Below, one piece after another: positions 43,759-53,172 of a stretch of 64,000 bases of DNA. Within the stretch, counting starts at the first letter, position 1, and each line of letters begins with the position of its first letter. The DNA is taken from NCBI GenBank assembly GCA_017450065.1, contig JAFSYI010000023.1, forward strand, positions 1-64,000, given 5' to 3'. The notes below the pieces were generated by a model, which worked only from the letters and a program-made list of their open reading frames with translations, did no database searches and was not told the DNA's origin. The position numbers and the translations under genes were made by a program. The stretch is from Lachnospiraceae bacterium. GTDB taxonomy: Bacteria > Bacillota > Clostridia > Lachnospirales > Lachnospiraceae.

Positions 43759-45162
43759 ATGATAAAGGATAATCAGACATTATTTAACAGAATACATGTG
43801 TTTATAGATGCAGGTATAGTTGCGGGAACCTACTGGCTGGCCTGGTGGCTTAAGTTCAAGAGCGGACTCATCGATTATTCCATGAGCCTTCCGGTGAGCT
43901 ATTTCCGCAGAGTTATGTATTTTGTCGTGCCGGGCTATGTATTGCTGTACTATTTCTTCAACCTGTATAACAGCAAACGGGCTTCGGGACGTAAGAGGGA
44001 ATTCTACAATATAGTTAAGGCCAATACCGTGGGAGCACTTGCTCTTATCATTGCCATGTATATGATGAGACAGGTTCATTTCTCCCGCGAGATGATAATG
44101 ATCTTCTGGGCGCTGGATATATTTTTCGAGACCTTTGTACGTAACATTATAAGATATATCTTAAGGTTCTTCAGGAAAAAAGGGTACAATCTTAAGTATG
44201 TCCTCCTGGTGGGTTATTCGAAATCGGCCGAATCATATATAAACAGGATCCGCTTAAATCCACAGTGGGGTTATGTTGTAAGGGGTATCCTTGATGATCA
44301 TGTTGAACGCGGTACCATGTACAAGGGTGTCAAGGTTATGGGAGTTATAGATAACCTTGAGATGATCCTTGAAGAAAACAAGCTCGATGAGATCGCGATA
44401 ACCCTGAGCCTTAAGGAATACGGGCGTCTCGAAGAGATCGTAAACATGTGTGAGAAATCCGGTGTACATACAAAGTTCATTCCGGATTATATGGGGATCA
44501 TTCCCAATAAGCCATACACGGAAGACCTGCAGGGTCTGCCTGTTATCAATATAAGACATGTGCCGCTTACGAATACCGTAAATATCGTTATGAAGCGTAT
44601 AGTGGATATAATAGGCTCTTTCTTCGGCATAATAATTTCTTCGCCGTTAATGCTTTTCTGTGCCATTGCGATCAAAGTAAGCAGCCCGGGCAGGATCATC
44701 TTCATCCAGGAGAGAGTGGGACTTCACAATAAGCCGTTTAAAATGTATAAGTTCAGGACCATGAGAGAACAGCAGGACAGGGAAGAGGATGACAAGGGCT
44801 GGACGGTTAAGGATGATCCGCGTGTGACCGGTATAGGAAAGTTCCTTCGAAGGACGAGTATCGATGAGCTGCCCCAGCTGTTTAACGTATTTGCCGGAAA
44901 GATGAGTCTTGTGGGACCGCGTCCCGAGCGCCCCATGTTTGTGGAACAGTTCAGGGAAACCATCCCGAGGTATATGATCAAGCATCAGGTTCGTCCGGGA
45001 ATGACCGGATGGGCGCAGATAAACGGACTGCGCGGTGATACCTCGATACAGAAAAGAATAGAGTATGACCTTTATTACCTTGAAAACTGGACGATGGGAT
45101 TCGATATCAAGATCCTTTTCCTTACATTTTTCAGGGGATTTATAAACGAGAATGCTTATTAA
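43759..45162 (+). CDS. undecaprenyl-phosphate sugar-1-phosphate transferase (WbaP/WcaJ-like)
   Basis: 467 residues: four to five N-terminal membrane helices, a Rossmann-like CoA-binding region (YVLLVGYSKSAESYINRI), then the bacterial sugar-transferase catalytic domain with KRIVDIIGSFFGIIISSPLM, FKMYKFRTMREQQ, RRTSIDELPQLFNVFAGKMS and VRPGMTGWAQINGLRG. Such enzymes put the first sugar phosphate on undecaprenyl phosphate and so start glycan synthesis. The sugar cannot be read from sequence; glucose-1-phosphate is most usual. Short AAAGGATAATG spacing precedes the ATG. Confidence 0.93.
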   Translation: MIKDNQTLFNRIHVFIDAGIVAGTYWLAWWLKFKSGLIDYSMSLPVSYFRRVMYFVVPGYVLLYYFFNLYNSKRASGRKREFYNIVKANTVGALALIIAMYMMRQVHFSREMIMIFWALDIFFETFVRNIIRYILRFFRKKGYNLKYVLLVGYSKSAESYINRIRLNPQWGYVVRGILDDHVERGTMYKGVKVMGVIDNLEMILEENKLDEIAITLSLKEYGRLEEIVNMCEKSGVHTKFIPDYMGIIPNKPYTEDLQGLPVINIRHVPLTNTVNIVMKRIVDIIGSFFGIIISSPLMLFCAIAIKVSSPGRIIFIQERVGLHNKPFKMYKFRTMREQQDREEDDKGWTVKDDPRVTGIGKFLRRTSIDELPQLFNVFAGKMSLVGPRPERPMFVEQFRETIPRYMIKHQVRPGMTGWAQINGLRGDTSIQKRIEYDLYYLENWTMGFDIKILFLTFFRGFINENAY

Positions 45163-45179
45163 AGCATAAGAGTGCTTAT

Positions 45180-46133
45180 ATGACACTGGATCTGATAATT
45201 CCGGTATACAGACCGGATGAAAAGCTGCTCCGTCTGTTTAAGGGTATTTCGGTACAGACGGTCAGACCTGACAATATCATAGTGATGTATACAAGGTCGT
45301 CGGCAGATGACAGTCTCGCACAGGAATATATCGAAGCCGGAACGGAGGCTGCGGCGGGAAATCTCAGGGTATATGAGATAGACAGGAAGGAATTCGACCA
45401 CGGTGGAACAAGGGCAGCCGCTGTCAGGCATTCAAAGGCCGGGATTTTTGTTATGATGACCATGGATGCGGTTCCGGCCGATGAACATCTTATAGAGAAG
45501 CTTACCGGGATTTTTGAGAAGGATATCAATGCTGCTGCGGCTTACGGCAGACAGCTTCCCGATGCCGGTTCAAGCCTTGCAGAGAGATTCACGCGTGGAT
45601 TTAATTATCCGGGTACACCGCTTTTAAAGAGCAGGGAGGATCTTGGACGTCTGGGTATCAAGACTTTCTTCTGTTCCAACGTATGTGCGGCGTACAGGAG
45701 AGATATATATGATAAGCTCGGCGGCTTTGTTGAAAAGACGATATTCAATGAAGATATGATATATGCCCACAGGATCGTCATGAACGGGTACAGGATATAT
45801 TATGCGGCTGACGCCGGAGTGATCCATACACATGATTACACACCCATGCAGCAGTTCCACCGTAATTTCGATCTGGCGGTTTCGCAGGCTATGCATCCGG
45901 AAGTGTTTAAAGGAGTATCATCGGAATCGGAAGGCGTGAAGTATATTAAGTCTGCATACGCATATTTCAGAAAAGCCGGAAAGGGATATCTGATCATTCC
46001 TTTTATTTGGGGATGCTGTTTTAAATACGCAGGCTATCTTTTGGGGAAAAAATATGATAAGCTTCCTAAGAAGCTTGTGAAAGCCTGTGCAATGAACAAA
46101 GCTTTTTTTTCGACCGGAGAAATGGAGAGGTAA
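45180..46133 (+). CDS. GT2 rhamnosyltransferase-like
   Basis: 317 residues: LDLIIPVYRPDEKLLRLF, the EFDHGGTRAAAV motif (about 71-82) typical of rhamnosyltransferases, MTMDAVPADEHLIEKL (metal-binding region) and TIFNEDMIYAHRIVMNGYRIYY. The presence of rmlA and rmlC in the same cluster supports dTDP-rhamnose as donor. Four bases separate its stop from the ClpX-like gene. Confidence 0.85.
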   Translation: MTLDLIIPVYRPDEKLLRLFKGISVQTVRPDNIIVMYTRSSADDSLAQEYIEAGTEAAAGNLRVYEIDRKEFDHGGTRAAAVRHSKAGIFVMMTMDAVPADEHLIEKLTGIFEKDINAAAAYGRQLPDAGSSLAERFTRGFNYPGTPLLKSREDLGRLGIKTFFCSNVCAAYRRDIYDKLGGFVEKTIFNEDMIYAHRIVMNGYRIYYAADAGVIHTHDYTPMQQFHRNFDLAVSQAMHPEVFKGVSSESEGVKYIKSAYAYFRKAGKGYLIIPFIWGCCFKYAGYLLGKKYDKLPKKLVKACAMNKAFFSTGEMER

Positions 46134-46137
46134 GGAA

Positions 46138-47886
46138 ATGCCGGAACAGAATAATAATAATAAAAACAATAATGATGATTACGAAGTGTTCTGCCAGATG
46201 TGCCGTCGCCCAAAGAGCCAGGTCAGTGATATGTTCAAGCTCTTTGACGGAATGTATGTATGCTCTGACTGCATGCACAGGACGATGGATACAATGGGGC
46301 AGTTCGGATTTTCACCGCTTAATCTTACGCCGTTTAACATAAACGGATTCAATACCAACCCGGGCGCGGATACTTCCGAAGGCAGCGGCAGTAAATCGGG
46401 CACTCCTCTCGGAAGCATATTCGGAGATCTGAATAAATATTCTGAGGAAGCGCTTAAAGAACATCAGGCTAAGACAGCCGGGAAGAGTTCTTCGGATAAT
46501 ACCCCGGAGAGTGATGCGGATAAAAACGATGACGGCGCATCTTCCGGTAAAGTGACGGAGAACGGTGACATAGTGGAAACGGAAAGCGGTGATGATACGC
46601 AGGAGTATGATGATAAGGATAAATCCGGAGGTATGCCGGGATTATTCCAGGGCATTCCCGGCATAAGCTTTCTCAATATGTCCGATATTCCGGGCTTATT
46701 TGGCCAGAAGACCGTTGTGAAGAAAAAGGGAAAGAGAACGACGCCGGTAATAGATCTTGGCAAGATACCGCAGCCCCATAAGATCAAACAGATGCTCGAC
46801 GAGTATGTGATAGGACAGGAGACTGCCAAGAAGAAAATATCCGTTGCCGTCTATAATCATTATAAGAGGATAGCCGCCGAGGAATTCCGTGAGGACCGTT
46901 TCGGAGAGGAATTCAGCGGAGTGGACATAGAGAAATCAAATATGCTTCTCATAGGGCCAACAGGCTGTGGCAAGACCTATCTTGTCAAGACACTTGCCAG
47001 ACTTCTGGACGTGCCTCTCGCGATAGCGGATGCCACTTCCCTTACGGAGGCAGGTTACATAGGCGATGATATCGAGAGCGTGGTAAGCAAGCTTCTTACG
47101 GCAGCAGGTAATGATGTCGAGAAGGCGGAAACAGGTATTATCTTTATAGATGAGATAGACAAGATCGCGAAGAAGCAGAATACACATTCAAGAGATGTTT
47201 CCGGAGAATCGGTACAGCAGGGAATGCTTAAGCTCCTTGAAGGAAGTGAGATAGAGGTTCCCGTAGGTTCCAATTCAAAAAATGCAATGGTTCCGCTTAC
47301 AACAGTCAATACCAAGAATATCCTGTTTATCTGCGGCGGCGCATTTCCGGACCTGGACGAGATAATAAAACAGAGACTCCGCAAACAGACATCCATAGGC
47401 TTTAATGCGGAGCTTAAGGATGCGCTTGATAAGAGAAAGGACATCCTTAAGGACGTTACGGTGGAGGACATCAAGAAATTCGGGATGATCCCGGAATTTG
47501 TCGGAAGACTTCCCATAATAGCTCCCATGGAGGGACTCACGGAAGATATGCTCGTGGATGTATTAAAGGAGCCTAAGAATGCGATCATAAAGCAGTACCG
47601 CAAGCTTCTTGCGATGGATGAGGTGGAGCTTGAGTTCGATGAGGATGCTCTTCATGAAATTGCAAAAAAGGCTATGGAAAAGGATACGGGCGCCAGAGCA
47701 CTGAGGTCGATCATTGAGGATCTTATGCTGGATATAATGTATGAGATACCCAAGGATGACAATATCGGAAGAGTAGTCATAACGAAGGATTATATTCTGG
47801 GGACCGGAGGTCCCATAATAGATTTAAGAGGCGGCGGAATGAGCTTTGCGGAAAGAGAAAGGCTGAAATCCGTAGCTGCCGTTTAG
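46138..47886 (+). CDS. ClpX-like AAA+ unfoldase with long acidic linker
   Basis: 582 residues, longer than housekeeping ClpX (about 420). An N-terminal C4 zinc finger is intact (C19-x2-C22 ... C42-x2-C45), followed by a Gly/Ser/Asp-rich linker of about 150 residues. The AAA+ core has Walker A GPTGCGKT (273-280), pore loop GYIGDD (about 306), Walker B IIFIDEID (about 334), the ClpP-docking IGF loop and sensor-2 GARALRS. The RKH pore-entrance loop of classical ClpX is replaced by GSNSKNAMVPL. It is embedded in the glycan operon, four bases after a GT2 gene and 14 before the MBOAT gene, not beside clpP or tig. This suggests a paralogue with special substrates. Confidence 0.85.
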   Translation: MPEQNNNNKNNNDDYEVFCQMCRRPKSQVSDMFKLFDGMYVCSDCMHRTMDTMGQFGFSPLNLTPFNINGFNTNPGADTSEGSGSKSGTPLGSIFGDLNKYSEEALKEHQAKTAGKSSSDNTPESDADKNDDGASSGKVTENGDIVETESGDDTQEYDDKDKSGGMPGLFQGIPGISFLNMSDIPGLFGQKTVVKKKGKRTTPVIDLGKIPQPHKIKQMLDEYVIGQETAKKKISVAVYNHYKRIAAEEFREDRFGEEFSGVDIEKSNMLLIGPTGCGKTYLVKTLARLLDVPLAIADATSLTEAGYIGDDIESVVSKLLTAAGNDVEKAETGIIFIDEIDKIAKKQNTHSRDVSGESVQQGMLKLLEGSEIEVPVGSNSKNAMVPLTTVNTKNILFICGGAFPDLDEIIKQRLRKQTSIGFNAELKDALDKRKDILKDVTVEDIKKFGMIPEFVGRLPIIAPMEGLTEDMLVDVLKEPKNAIIKQYRKLLAMDEVELEFDEDALHEIAKKAMEKDTGARALRSIIEDLMLDIMYEIPKDDNIGRVVITKDYILGTGGPIIDLRGGGMSFAERERLKSVAAV

Positions 47887-47900
47887 TACGGAGGCCTGAT

Positions 47901-49349
47901 ATGTTATTCAGCACGGCAGCCTTTGCGGTATTTATGACGGCGGTCTTCTTTGCTTACTGGCTTATGCCGCATAAGTACAGATGGATAGTCATACTTGCCG
48001 CAAATGCATGGTTTTACATAAGCTATGATATAAAGTATCTGGCTGTGATACTCGTGACGATGCTTGCTTCCTATCTGTGTGCGATCCTCATAGAGAAGCA
48101 GGATAATGAGGTTAAAAAGAAAAAGACTGTAATGGCAACAGGGGTAGTGGTAACATTATCCCTGTTACTTGTGTTTAAATATCTTAATTTTGCCCTGTAT
48201 ACGGTTGCGAAGGTATTAAACAGGTTCAGTATCCCGATGCAGGAAACAACGCTTAAGCTGATAATGCCTGTGGGAATATCCTTCTACACCTTTATGGCGG
48301 TAGGCTACATAGTGGATGTGTACAGGGGAAAGACGAGGGCTGTGAGGCATTTTGGAAAATATGCGATCTTTGTATCTTTTTTCCCCAATATATCATCAGG
48401 CCCCATAGAAAGAGCGGAACATTTTATCCCGCAGATAGATAAGGAAAAAATATTTGATTACGATTCGGTTGTCTATGGAGCAAGGCTGCTGTTTCTGGGT
48501 CTTATCAAGAAGATCGTCATAGCGGACATGATGACAAAATATGTTGACGAAGTGTTCAATAAGGTGCCGGAACATTATGGTATCTGTTTTGCATGGGCTA
48601 CTCTTCTATATACCTTCCAGATATACTGTGATTTTTCCGGATACTCGGATATGGCGGTCGGAGCGGCAAGAATGCTCGGCTTTGATCTTATACAGAATTT
48701 CAGGCAGCCTTATTTTGCAGGCAGCATTAAGGAATTCTGGGCACGCTGGCATATTTCGCTTTCGACGTGGTTCAGAGATTATGTATATATTCCGCTTGGA
48801 GGTAACAGGTGCTCAAAGGCCAGACGAGATATGAACCTTCTGATAACCTTCCTGTGCAGTGGACTGTGGCATGGGGCCAGCTGGACCTTTGTGCTTTGGG
48901 GCGGTATCCACGGGGTATGCCAGATCATCGAAAACCGGATTAAGGAGAGAATAGGGCTGACCAGAGAGAAGGAGAAGGCGCTTTCCGGACCGGTTAAGCT
49001 TCTTCTAACGCTTATAACCTTCTGTATTGTCAGTTATGCTTGGATGTTCTTCCGCGCGAATTCAATTTCGGAGGCTCTTTATATAGTCAGAAGCATGTTC
49101 ACCGACTGGTCACTTAAGGGTGCAATGGCTCAGATGACAATGAGCGGCAAGTCTGTTGTAAAGACAAGCCTTGCCATAGTGCTGCTTATCATATATGACT
49201 GTCTGAACGAAAAGAAGGATATGTTAAAAGAGCTTAACAGACTGCCTTCAGCCGTACGCTTTGCAGGCTATGTTCTGGCGGCAATAACGGTGATAGCACT
49301 TAAGGTGAATAATTCATATGCCCAGGAATTCATATATTTCAAGTTTTAA
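47901..49349 (+). CDS. MBOAT-family O-acyltransferase (AlgI/DltB-like)
   Basis: 482 residues, about ten membrane helices. Hallmarks are FFPNISSGPIERAEHFIPQ, FARWHISLSTWFRDYVYIPLGG (here FWARWHIS) and LWHGASWTFVLWGG with the catalytic His at about 324. It passes acyl (usually acetyl) groups across the membrane for transfer to a wall glycan. The stop overlaps the start of the SGNH-like partner (TAATG), the pairing seen in AlgI/AlgJ, PatA/PatB and DltB/DltD systems. Its ribosome site is TACGGAGG. Confidence 0.94.
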   Translation: MLFSTAAFAVFMTAVFFAYWLMPHKYRWIVILAANAWFYISYDIKYLAVILVTMLASYLCAILIEKQDNEVKKKKTVMATGVVVTLSLLLVFKYLNFALYTVAKVLNRFSIPMQETTLKLIMPVGISFYTFMAVGYIVDVYRGKTRAVRHFGKYAIFVSFFPNISSGPIERAEHFIPQIDKEKIFDYDSVVYGARLLFLGLIKKIVIADMMTKYVDEVFNKVPEHYGICFAWATLLYTFQIYCDFSGYSDMAVGAARMLGFDLIQNFRQPYFAGSIKEFWARWHISLSTWFRDYVYIPLGGNRCSKARRDMNLLITFLCSGLWHGASWTFVLWGGIHGVCQIIENRIKERIGLTREKEKALSGPVKLLLTLITFCIVSYAWMFFRANSISEALYIVRSMFTDWSLKGAMAQMTMSGKSVVKTSLAIVLLIIYDCLNEKKDMLKELNRLPSAVRFAGYVLAAITVIALKVNNSYAQEFIYFKF

Positions 49350-50428
49350 TGTCTGCTTTGGGAACAGGAAAGAGTATGAAAAAGTTTGTTTTGAAATTTG
49401 CGGCTTTTGCCGTTATAGTGGTTGGATTCTTTCTGACGGTCAGTATAGGGATCGACCCGTATAACATCTTTCACTATAACTATCCGCGGAATAACGGCAT
49501 AGAAGCGAACAAGAACTTTATAAAGACAAGGTATATGATCGCTGAGCCTGGGAAATTTGATTCGTTTCTTTTCGGCTCATCACGTGCGGGATTTACCGAT
49601 GTGGAGGCACTGCCTGACGGAAAATACTATAATATGTGCTCATCCGAAGCACTTCCGGCAGAACACGTACGGCTTCTTAAAGAGCTTATAAGACACGGTA
49701 TCGTACCGGAGAATGTAACCGTTATGGTAGATGATATATCCTGCTTTGTGGATCCGGACGGGCTGCATAAGACAATGCTGTTCCGTATTCCGTATCCCGA
49801 TGATAATATAAGCTCATGGTTTGCCTTTTATGTAAAATACTGTGACATACTCACAACCTGGCAGGCTTACAGGGAGGTGCGGGATTACGTTCCCACGGAT
49901 CAGGATTACACCGACAGATACAGACGAAGCGGATCGGAGCGCCTTGACAATGACCGTCCGTTCCAGGATGAGAGTCATGTCGGGTACTGGGCTGATTACT
50001 ACGAACTAAGAGTCGATGCTGTTATGGCAGATATAAGAGAGCTTAAATCCATTTGTGAACAGAACGGTATTAATCTGCGTATAATGACCAATCCGCTGTA
50101 TCATCTCACATATCAGAGAGATATAGAGAACGGATATCTTGATTTCCTTTATGCACTGGCCGGCGAGGTGGACTATTGGAATTTCAGTTCTTTTTCCGAT
50201 ATCACTCTTAATGACAATAATTATTATGAGACCAGCCATTTCAGACCATCGGTGTCAGATAAGATGATGGACACCGTGTATAACGGTACACAGGACGATG
50301 CTCTGTGGAAACAGGGCTTTGGAGTAAAGGTTACAAAGGAAAACAGGGACGAATTTATTTACTTTCTGAAATATCAGGCTGAAGAGAGAGGAGTGGTTCT
50401 TCCGGCAAGTACCGTGGGAGCCTACTGA
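49349..50428 (+). CDS. SGNH-like extracytoplasmic partner of the MBOAT acyltransferase
   Basis: 359 residues: one N-terminal signal anchor (FVLKFAAFAVIVVGFFLTVSIG), then an outer domain. DSFLFGSSRAGFTDVE (about 70-85) resembles the SGNH nucleophile block and YYETSHFRPSVSDKMM (His about 297) the terminal Asp/Ser-x2-His block. It lacks close match to named families. Translationally coupled to the MBOAT gene, it probably completes acyl transfer to the glycan. Another pair of the same type is at the right window edge. Confidence 0.7.
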   Translation: MSALGTGKSMKKFVLKFAAFAVIVVGFFLTVSIGIDPYNIFHYNYPRNNGIEANKNFIKTRYMIAEPGKFDSFLFGSSRAGFTDVEALPDGKYYNMCSSEALPAEHVRLLKELIRHGIVPENVTVMVDDISCFVDPDGLHKTMLFRIPYPDDNISSWFAFYVKYCDILTTWQAYREVRDYVPTDQDYTDRYRRSGSERLDNDRPFQDESHVGYWADYYELRVDAVMADIRELKSICEQNGINLRIMTNPLYHLTYQRDIENGYLDFLYALAGEVDYWNFSSFSDITLNDNNYYETSHFRPSVSDKMMDTVYNGTQDDALWKQGFGVKVTKENRDEFIYFLKYQAEERGVVLPASTVGAY

Positions 50429-50431
50429 TAT

Positions 50432-50995
50432 ATGACCGGTGAAACAGTGAAAAGGGTGCGGAGTATTTGTCTGTGTGCGGTATTTGGGTGCACGATGGAG
50501 CTGGCGGCGGCGCTGCTCCTCGGAAGCATATTAGCTTTTTTCCCGGAGACTGCGGCCGGCTATCAGGGACAGATGGATTCGAAACTTGCGGGCGGAATGA
50601 TAAGTCTTTTTATTGTAGCCTTTTTTTCTCCTCTGTTTGAAGAAGCTGTTTTCAGGTTCCTTTTGCTGGGGGTATTGGAAAGAAAGACAGGCTTTGCGGC
50701 AGCAAATGTGATCCAGGCACTCATCTTCGGAATATATCATATGAGTGTTATACAGGGAATATATGCATTTCTGCTCGGAATGCTGATAGGACTTCTTAAG
50801 CATTATACGGGGACGTTAATAAGCTGCATATGCTTCCATGTTTTTTTCAATATAACCGGAATACTTGTCAACATATACATGCCGGCAGAAATAGGTACCA
50901 TTAACAGGACTGCTGCAATGATCGCCGGTATTTCTGTTTCCTGTGTACTTTTTATCCTGATACGACGGAACCGATGTGATGTGCAAAAAGGCTGA
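50432..50995 (+). CDS. CPBP-family intramembrane metalloprotease
   Basis: 187 residues, about six membrane helices. The glutamates of FEEAVFRFLLLG (about 69-80), His in FGIYHMSVIQG and HVFFN are the three motifs of the CAAX-protease/bacteriocin-immunity (Abi/CPBP) family. Role unknown; relatives serve in immunity to bacteriocins or membrane protein processing. It starts three bases after the SGNH-like gene, so it may end the long + operon. Its last 44 bases overlap the convergent ATP-grasp gene. Confidence 0.85.
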   Translation: MTGETVKRVRSICLCAVFGCTMELAAALLLGSILAFFPETAAGYQGQMDSKLAGGMISLFIVAFFSPLFEEAVFRFLLLGVLERKTGFAAANVIQALIFGIYHMSVIQGIYAFLLGMLIGLLKHYTGTLISCICFHVFFNITGILVNIYMPAEIGTINRTAAMIAGISVSCVLFILIRRNRCDVQKG

Positions 50996-51944
50996 CCATG
51001 TCTATATCTGTATTGGCATAAACCATACGCGCTCCCACGACATCCTCAAATTCATTAAAGACGGGTTCCCCGTCTTTATCGAAGACGAAATCAACACCCA
51101 TATAATCTCCGGGGAGAGCCTCAGCCAGTTTTTCCGCAACGGAGCGTTCCCTTTGACCCGGATCATAAAGCGAAGCGTTTCCACCCAGGGAAAAGTTGGC
51201 ACAAAGATCTCCGGAGTTCTTTGCGGTCCTCATCATTCCGGCAACGATCTTACCGCCTATAAAATAGACACGGAGATCCCTTCCGCGAACCGATGCAAGA
51301 CGCTGGATGATAAGCTTACGGTACGGATATCTGTTATGATCGACAATGATCCCCTTTATCGCCTGAAGGAGCTCTGCTTCGCTGTTTATAAGGGAAACAT
51401 GTTTTCCGCCGTGTCCCTCTGCGGGTTTTAGTACGAATGGATAACCGAAGGCTTCGGCTTTAAGTCTGACGGAATTATATCCTTCGGTATCGGTAAGCGA
51501 TCTTATACCGGCATACAGAATTGTCAGGTCATCACTGCCGTTTCCGGAATCGGGCAGCATTGAAAGTATCTCTTCTTCATTGACAGTAACGAACGGCATA
51601 TAGGGAACACCGAGCTTATCGGCAACCTTATATGAAAGCTCCTTATCATTGGCTACTTTTGTTACCTCTGCAGGATTAAAGACCCGTATCCCCTGCTTCT
51701 CAAAATCATAAGCTATATCTGCATTACGTGAACGATTCACAATGAAAGCGGGCGTTTCCTTACGGCTTAGCAGTTCATCAGCCAGAGAACTTAAATTCAT
51801 GGCATAAGCATCTGAAACATAATCTGTATATATGAGCTTAAGAGTGAGTCCATAGGGTTCGCACTCTTTCTGCAGCTTCTCTATGAACCATTTGTTAACG
51901 GAAGCACTTTCCGATTCATACAGCAGCCAACCTGTTTTATTCAT
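50952..51944 (-). CDS. ATP-grasp ligase, RimK-like (second of tandem pair)
   Basis: 330 residues if started at the ATG with AAAGGTGGTGAC upstream (51944), which also aligns MNKTGWLLYESES with the start of its neighbour; an ATG at 52007 coupled to the preceding stop (ATGA) would add 21 residues. ATP-grasp landmarks: FVLKPAEGHGGKHVSLI, LIIQRLASVRGRDLRVYFIG, ANFSLGGNASLYD and PVFNEFEDVVGARMVY. RimK/LysX-type enzymes ligate an amino acid or amine to a carboxylate. No product can be named. Confidence 0.8.
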   Translation of the reverse strand: MNKTGWLLYESESASVNKWFIEKLQKECEPYGLTLKLIYTDYVSDAYAMNLSSLADELLSRKETPAFIVNRSRNADIAYDFEKQGIRVFNPAEVTKVANDKELSYKVADKLGVPYMPFVTVNEEEILSMLPDSGNGSDDLTILYAGIRSLTDTEGYNSVRLKAEAFGYPFVLKPAEGHGGKHVSLINSEAELLQAIKGIIVDHNRYPYRKLIIQRLASVRGRDLRVYFIGGKIVAGMMRTAKNSGDLCANFSLGGNASLYDPGQRERSVAEKLAEALPGDYMGVDFVFDKDGEPVFNEFEDVVGARMVYANTDIDMVSLFAHHIGSVVSG

Positions 51945-52003
51945 TCCTGTCACCACCTTTAACTGTTTAAATTCAGGAATCCGTTGTGAACATTCCATAA
52001 ATA

Positions 52004-52948
52004 TCATAATTTCTTTATTTTGGGTCGTCCGATGCTGTTCAGTATATGTGCAACAATGGCGTCTGCAGCATTAATACCTGTACATTCGAATATTCCTTTG
52101 AAATGTGCATTGGAATTGACTTCGCATAGTAAGGGTTCTCCGTCGCTGTCTGTAAGTATGTCAACTCCGGCATAATCAAGCTTCAGTATACTGCACGCCT
52201 TAAGAGCCATGGCAGCTTCCCGGTCTGTAGGAGTGTATGCCTTCGCGTGTCCGCCGAGAGCTATGTTTGCCCTGAAATCGCTTTCGTTATATCTGAGCAT
52301 TGAAGCAATGCATTTCCCGCCTACTACTATGATACGTTTGTCTTTACCGGATATCTGATGGTCGTTTGTCTGTTGTCCGTGAGTATTGGAATGTTCGGGT
52401 TTTATATATTCCTGGATCATACACGGACGTCCTTTAACAGTTCTTAAGATATCAACACACTGTTCATGCGTGCTTATCAGATGGACCTGCTCACCGAAGG
52501 AGCCGAAGCATTCCTTGAGCACAAACGGAAAGCCCATGCGTTCTTCAATCTGTATAAGAAAATCCGTATTGCAGTAACCCGGTCCTTCGTATGTAAAGGG
52601 TACGCTGTAGGTTACCGGCATCCTTACCGATCCTGCAAGCCTTGCACAGGTTAACGATTTGTCATCACAGGCTTCTATCGCATCCGCACAGTTAAAGAGT
52701 GTAAGTCCCGCCGCCTCAAGCACCCGTGCCAGCCGGATATCCTTGTCCCAGAAAATGACATAATCAGGCCGGCCGGTGTAAAGATCGGGATATACAATAC
52801 TGTTTATATCCGTTCTCACCGTGATATCTGCATTGGTCTTGAGCGTAAGTTCGCTTCCGGCTTTTCCTGCTGCCGTTATAAGCCAGTCATATAATTCACT
52901 GAATTTTCCGTTGTTAAGAAATCTGTTAACGATAAGCCAGCCCTTCAT
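52004..52948 (-). CDS. ATP-grasp ligase, RimK-like (first of tandem pair)
   Basis: 314 residues: MKGWLIVNRFLNNGKFSEL, FVLKECFGSFGEQVHLI, MIQEYIKPEHS, RIIVVGGKCIASMLRY, RANIALGGHAKAYTP and LLCEVNSNAHFKGI (metal ligands E and N). Clearly related to the next gene, with which it overlaps or nearly abuts, so the two probably arose by duplication and act in sequence or as a heteromer. AAAGGAGAATGT precedes the ATG. No peptide substrate gene is seen nearby. Confidence 0.82.
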   Translation of the reverse strand: MKGWLIVNRFLNNGKFSELYDWLITAAGKAGSELTLKTNADITVRTDINSIVYPDLYTGRPDYVIFWDKDIRLARVLEAAGLTLFNCADAIEACDDKSLTCARLAGSVRMPVTYSVPFTYEGPGYCNTDFLIQIEERMGFPFVLKECFGSFGEQVHLISTHEQCVDILRTVKGRPCMIQEYIKPEHSNTHGQQTNDHQISGKDKRIIVVGGKCIASMLRYNESDFRANIALGGHAKAYTPTDREAAMALKACSILKLDYAGVDILTDSDGEPLLCEVNSNAHFKGIFECTGINAADAIVAHILNSIGRPKIKKL

Positions 52949-53172
52949 ACATTCTCCTTTATGCTTTACGATCCTTCTTGTATTTTACACTTAAAACGGA
53001 CAGAATGCCATATGTATCGGATGAATGCAAAACAGTGAAAAATACGCAGTACTTTGAGGATTCCTTATGATACTACCTGTTCTGAACAGTTACGTGATTG
53101 TATTATATCTGAGCGGATGATAGAATTAAGCGGACAGGACAGGCTGAAAAATAATCTTGGAGAAGGTTTGAT
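52949..53172. other. divergent promoter region before the GTPase-nuclease fusion
   Basis: Contains the perfect 13-base palindrome CTGTTCTGAACAG (53077-53089), with TATTATATC (53101-) 11 bases further on as a possible -10 box. The ribosome site for the fusion gene is GGAGAAGG. The ATP-grasp pair starts on the other strand with TAAAAT as a possible -10. No ORF or structured RNA is recognised. Confidence 0.5.

Noticed and set aside
44647-45186. 179-codon - strand ORF opposite the initiating transferase
   Set aside because: Shadow of a strongly conserved catalytic domain; no independent support.
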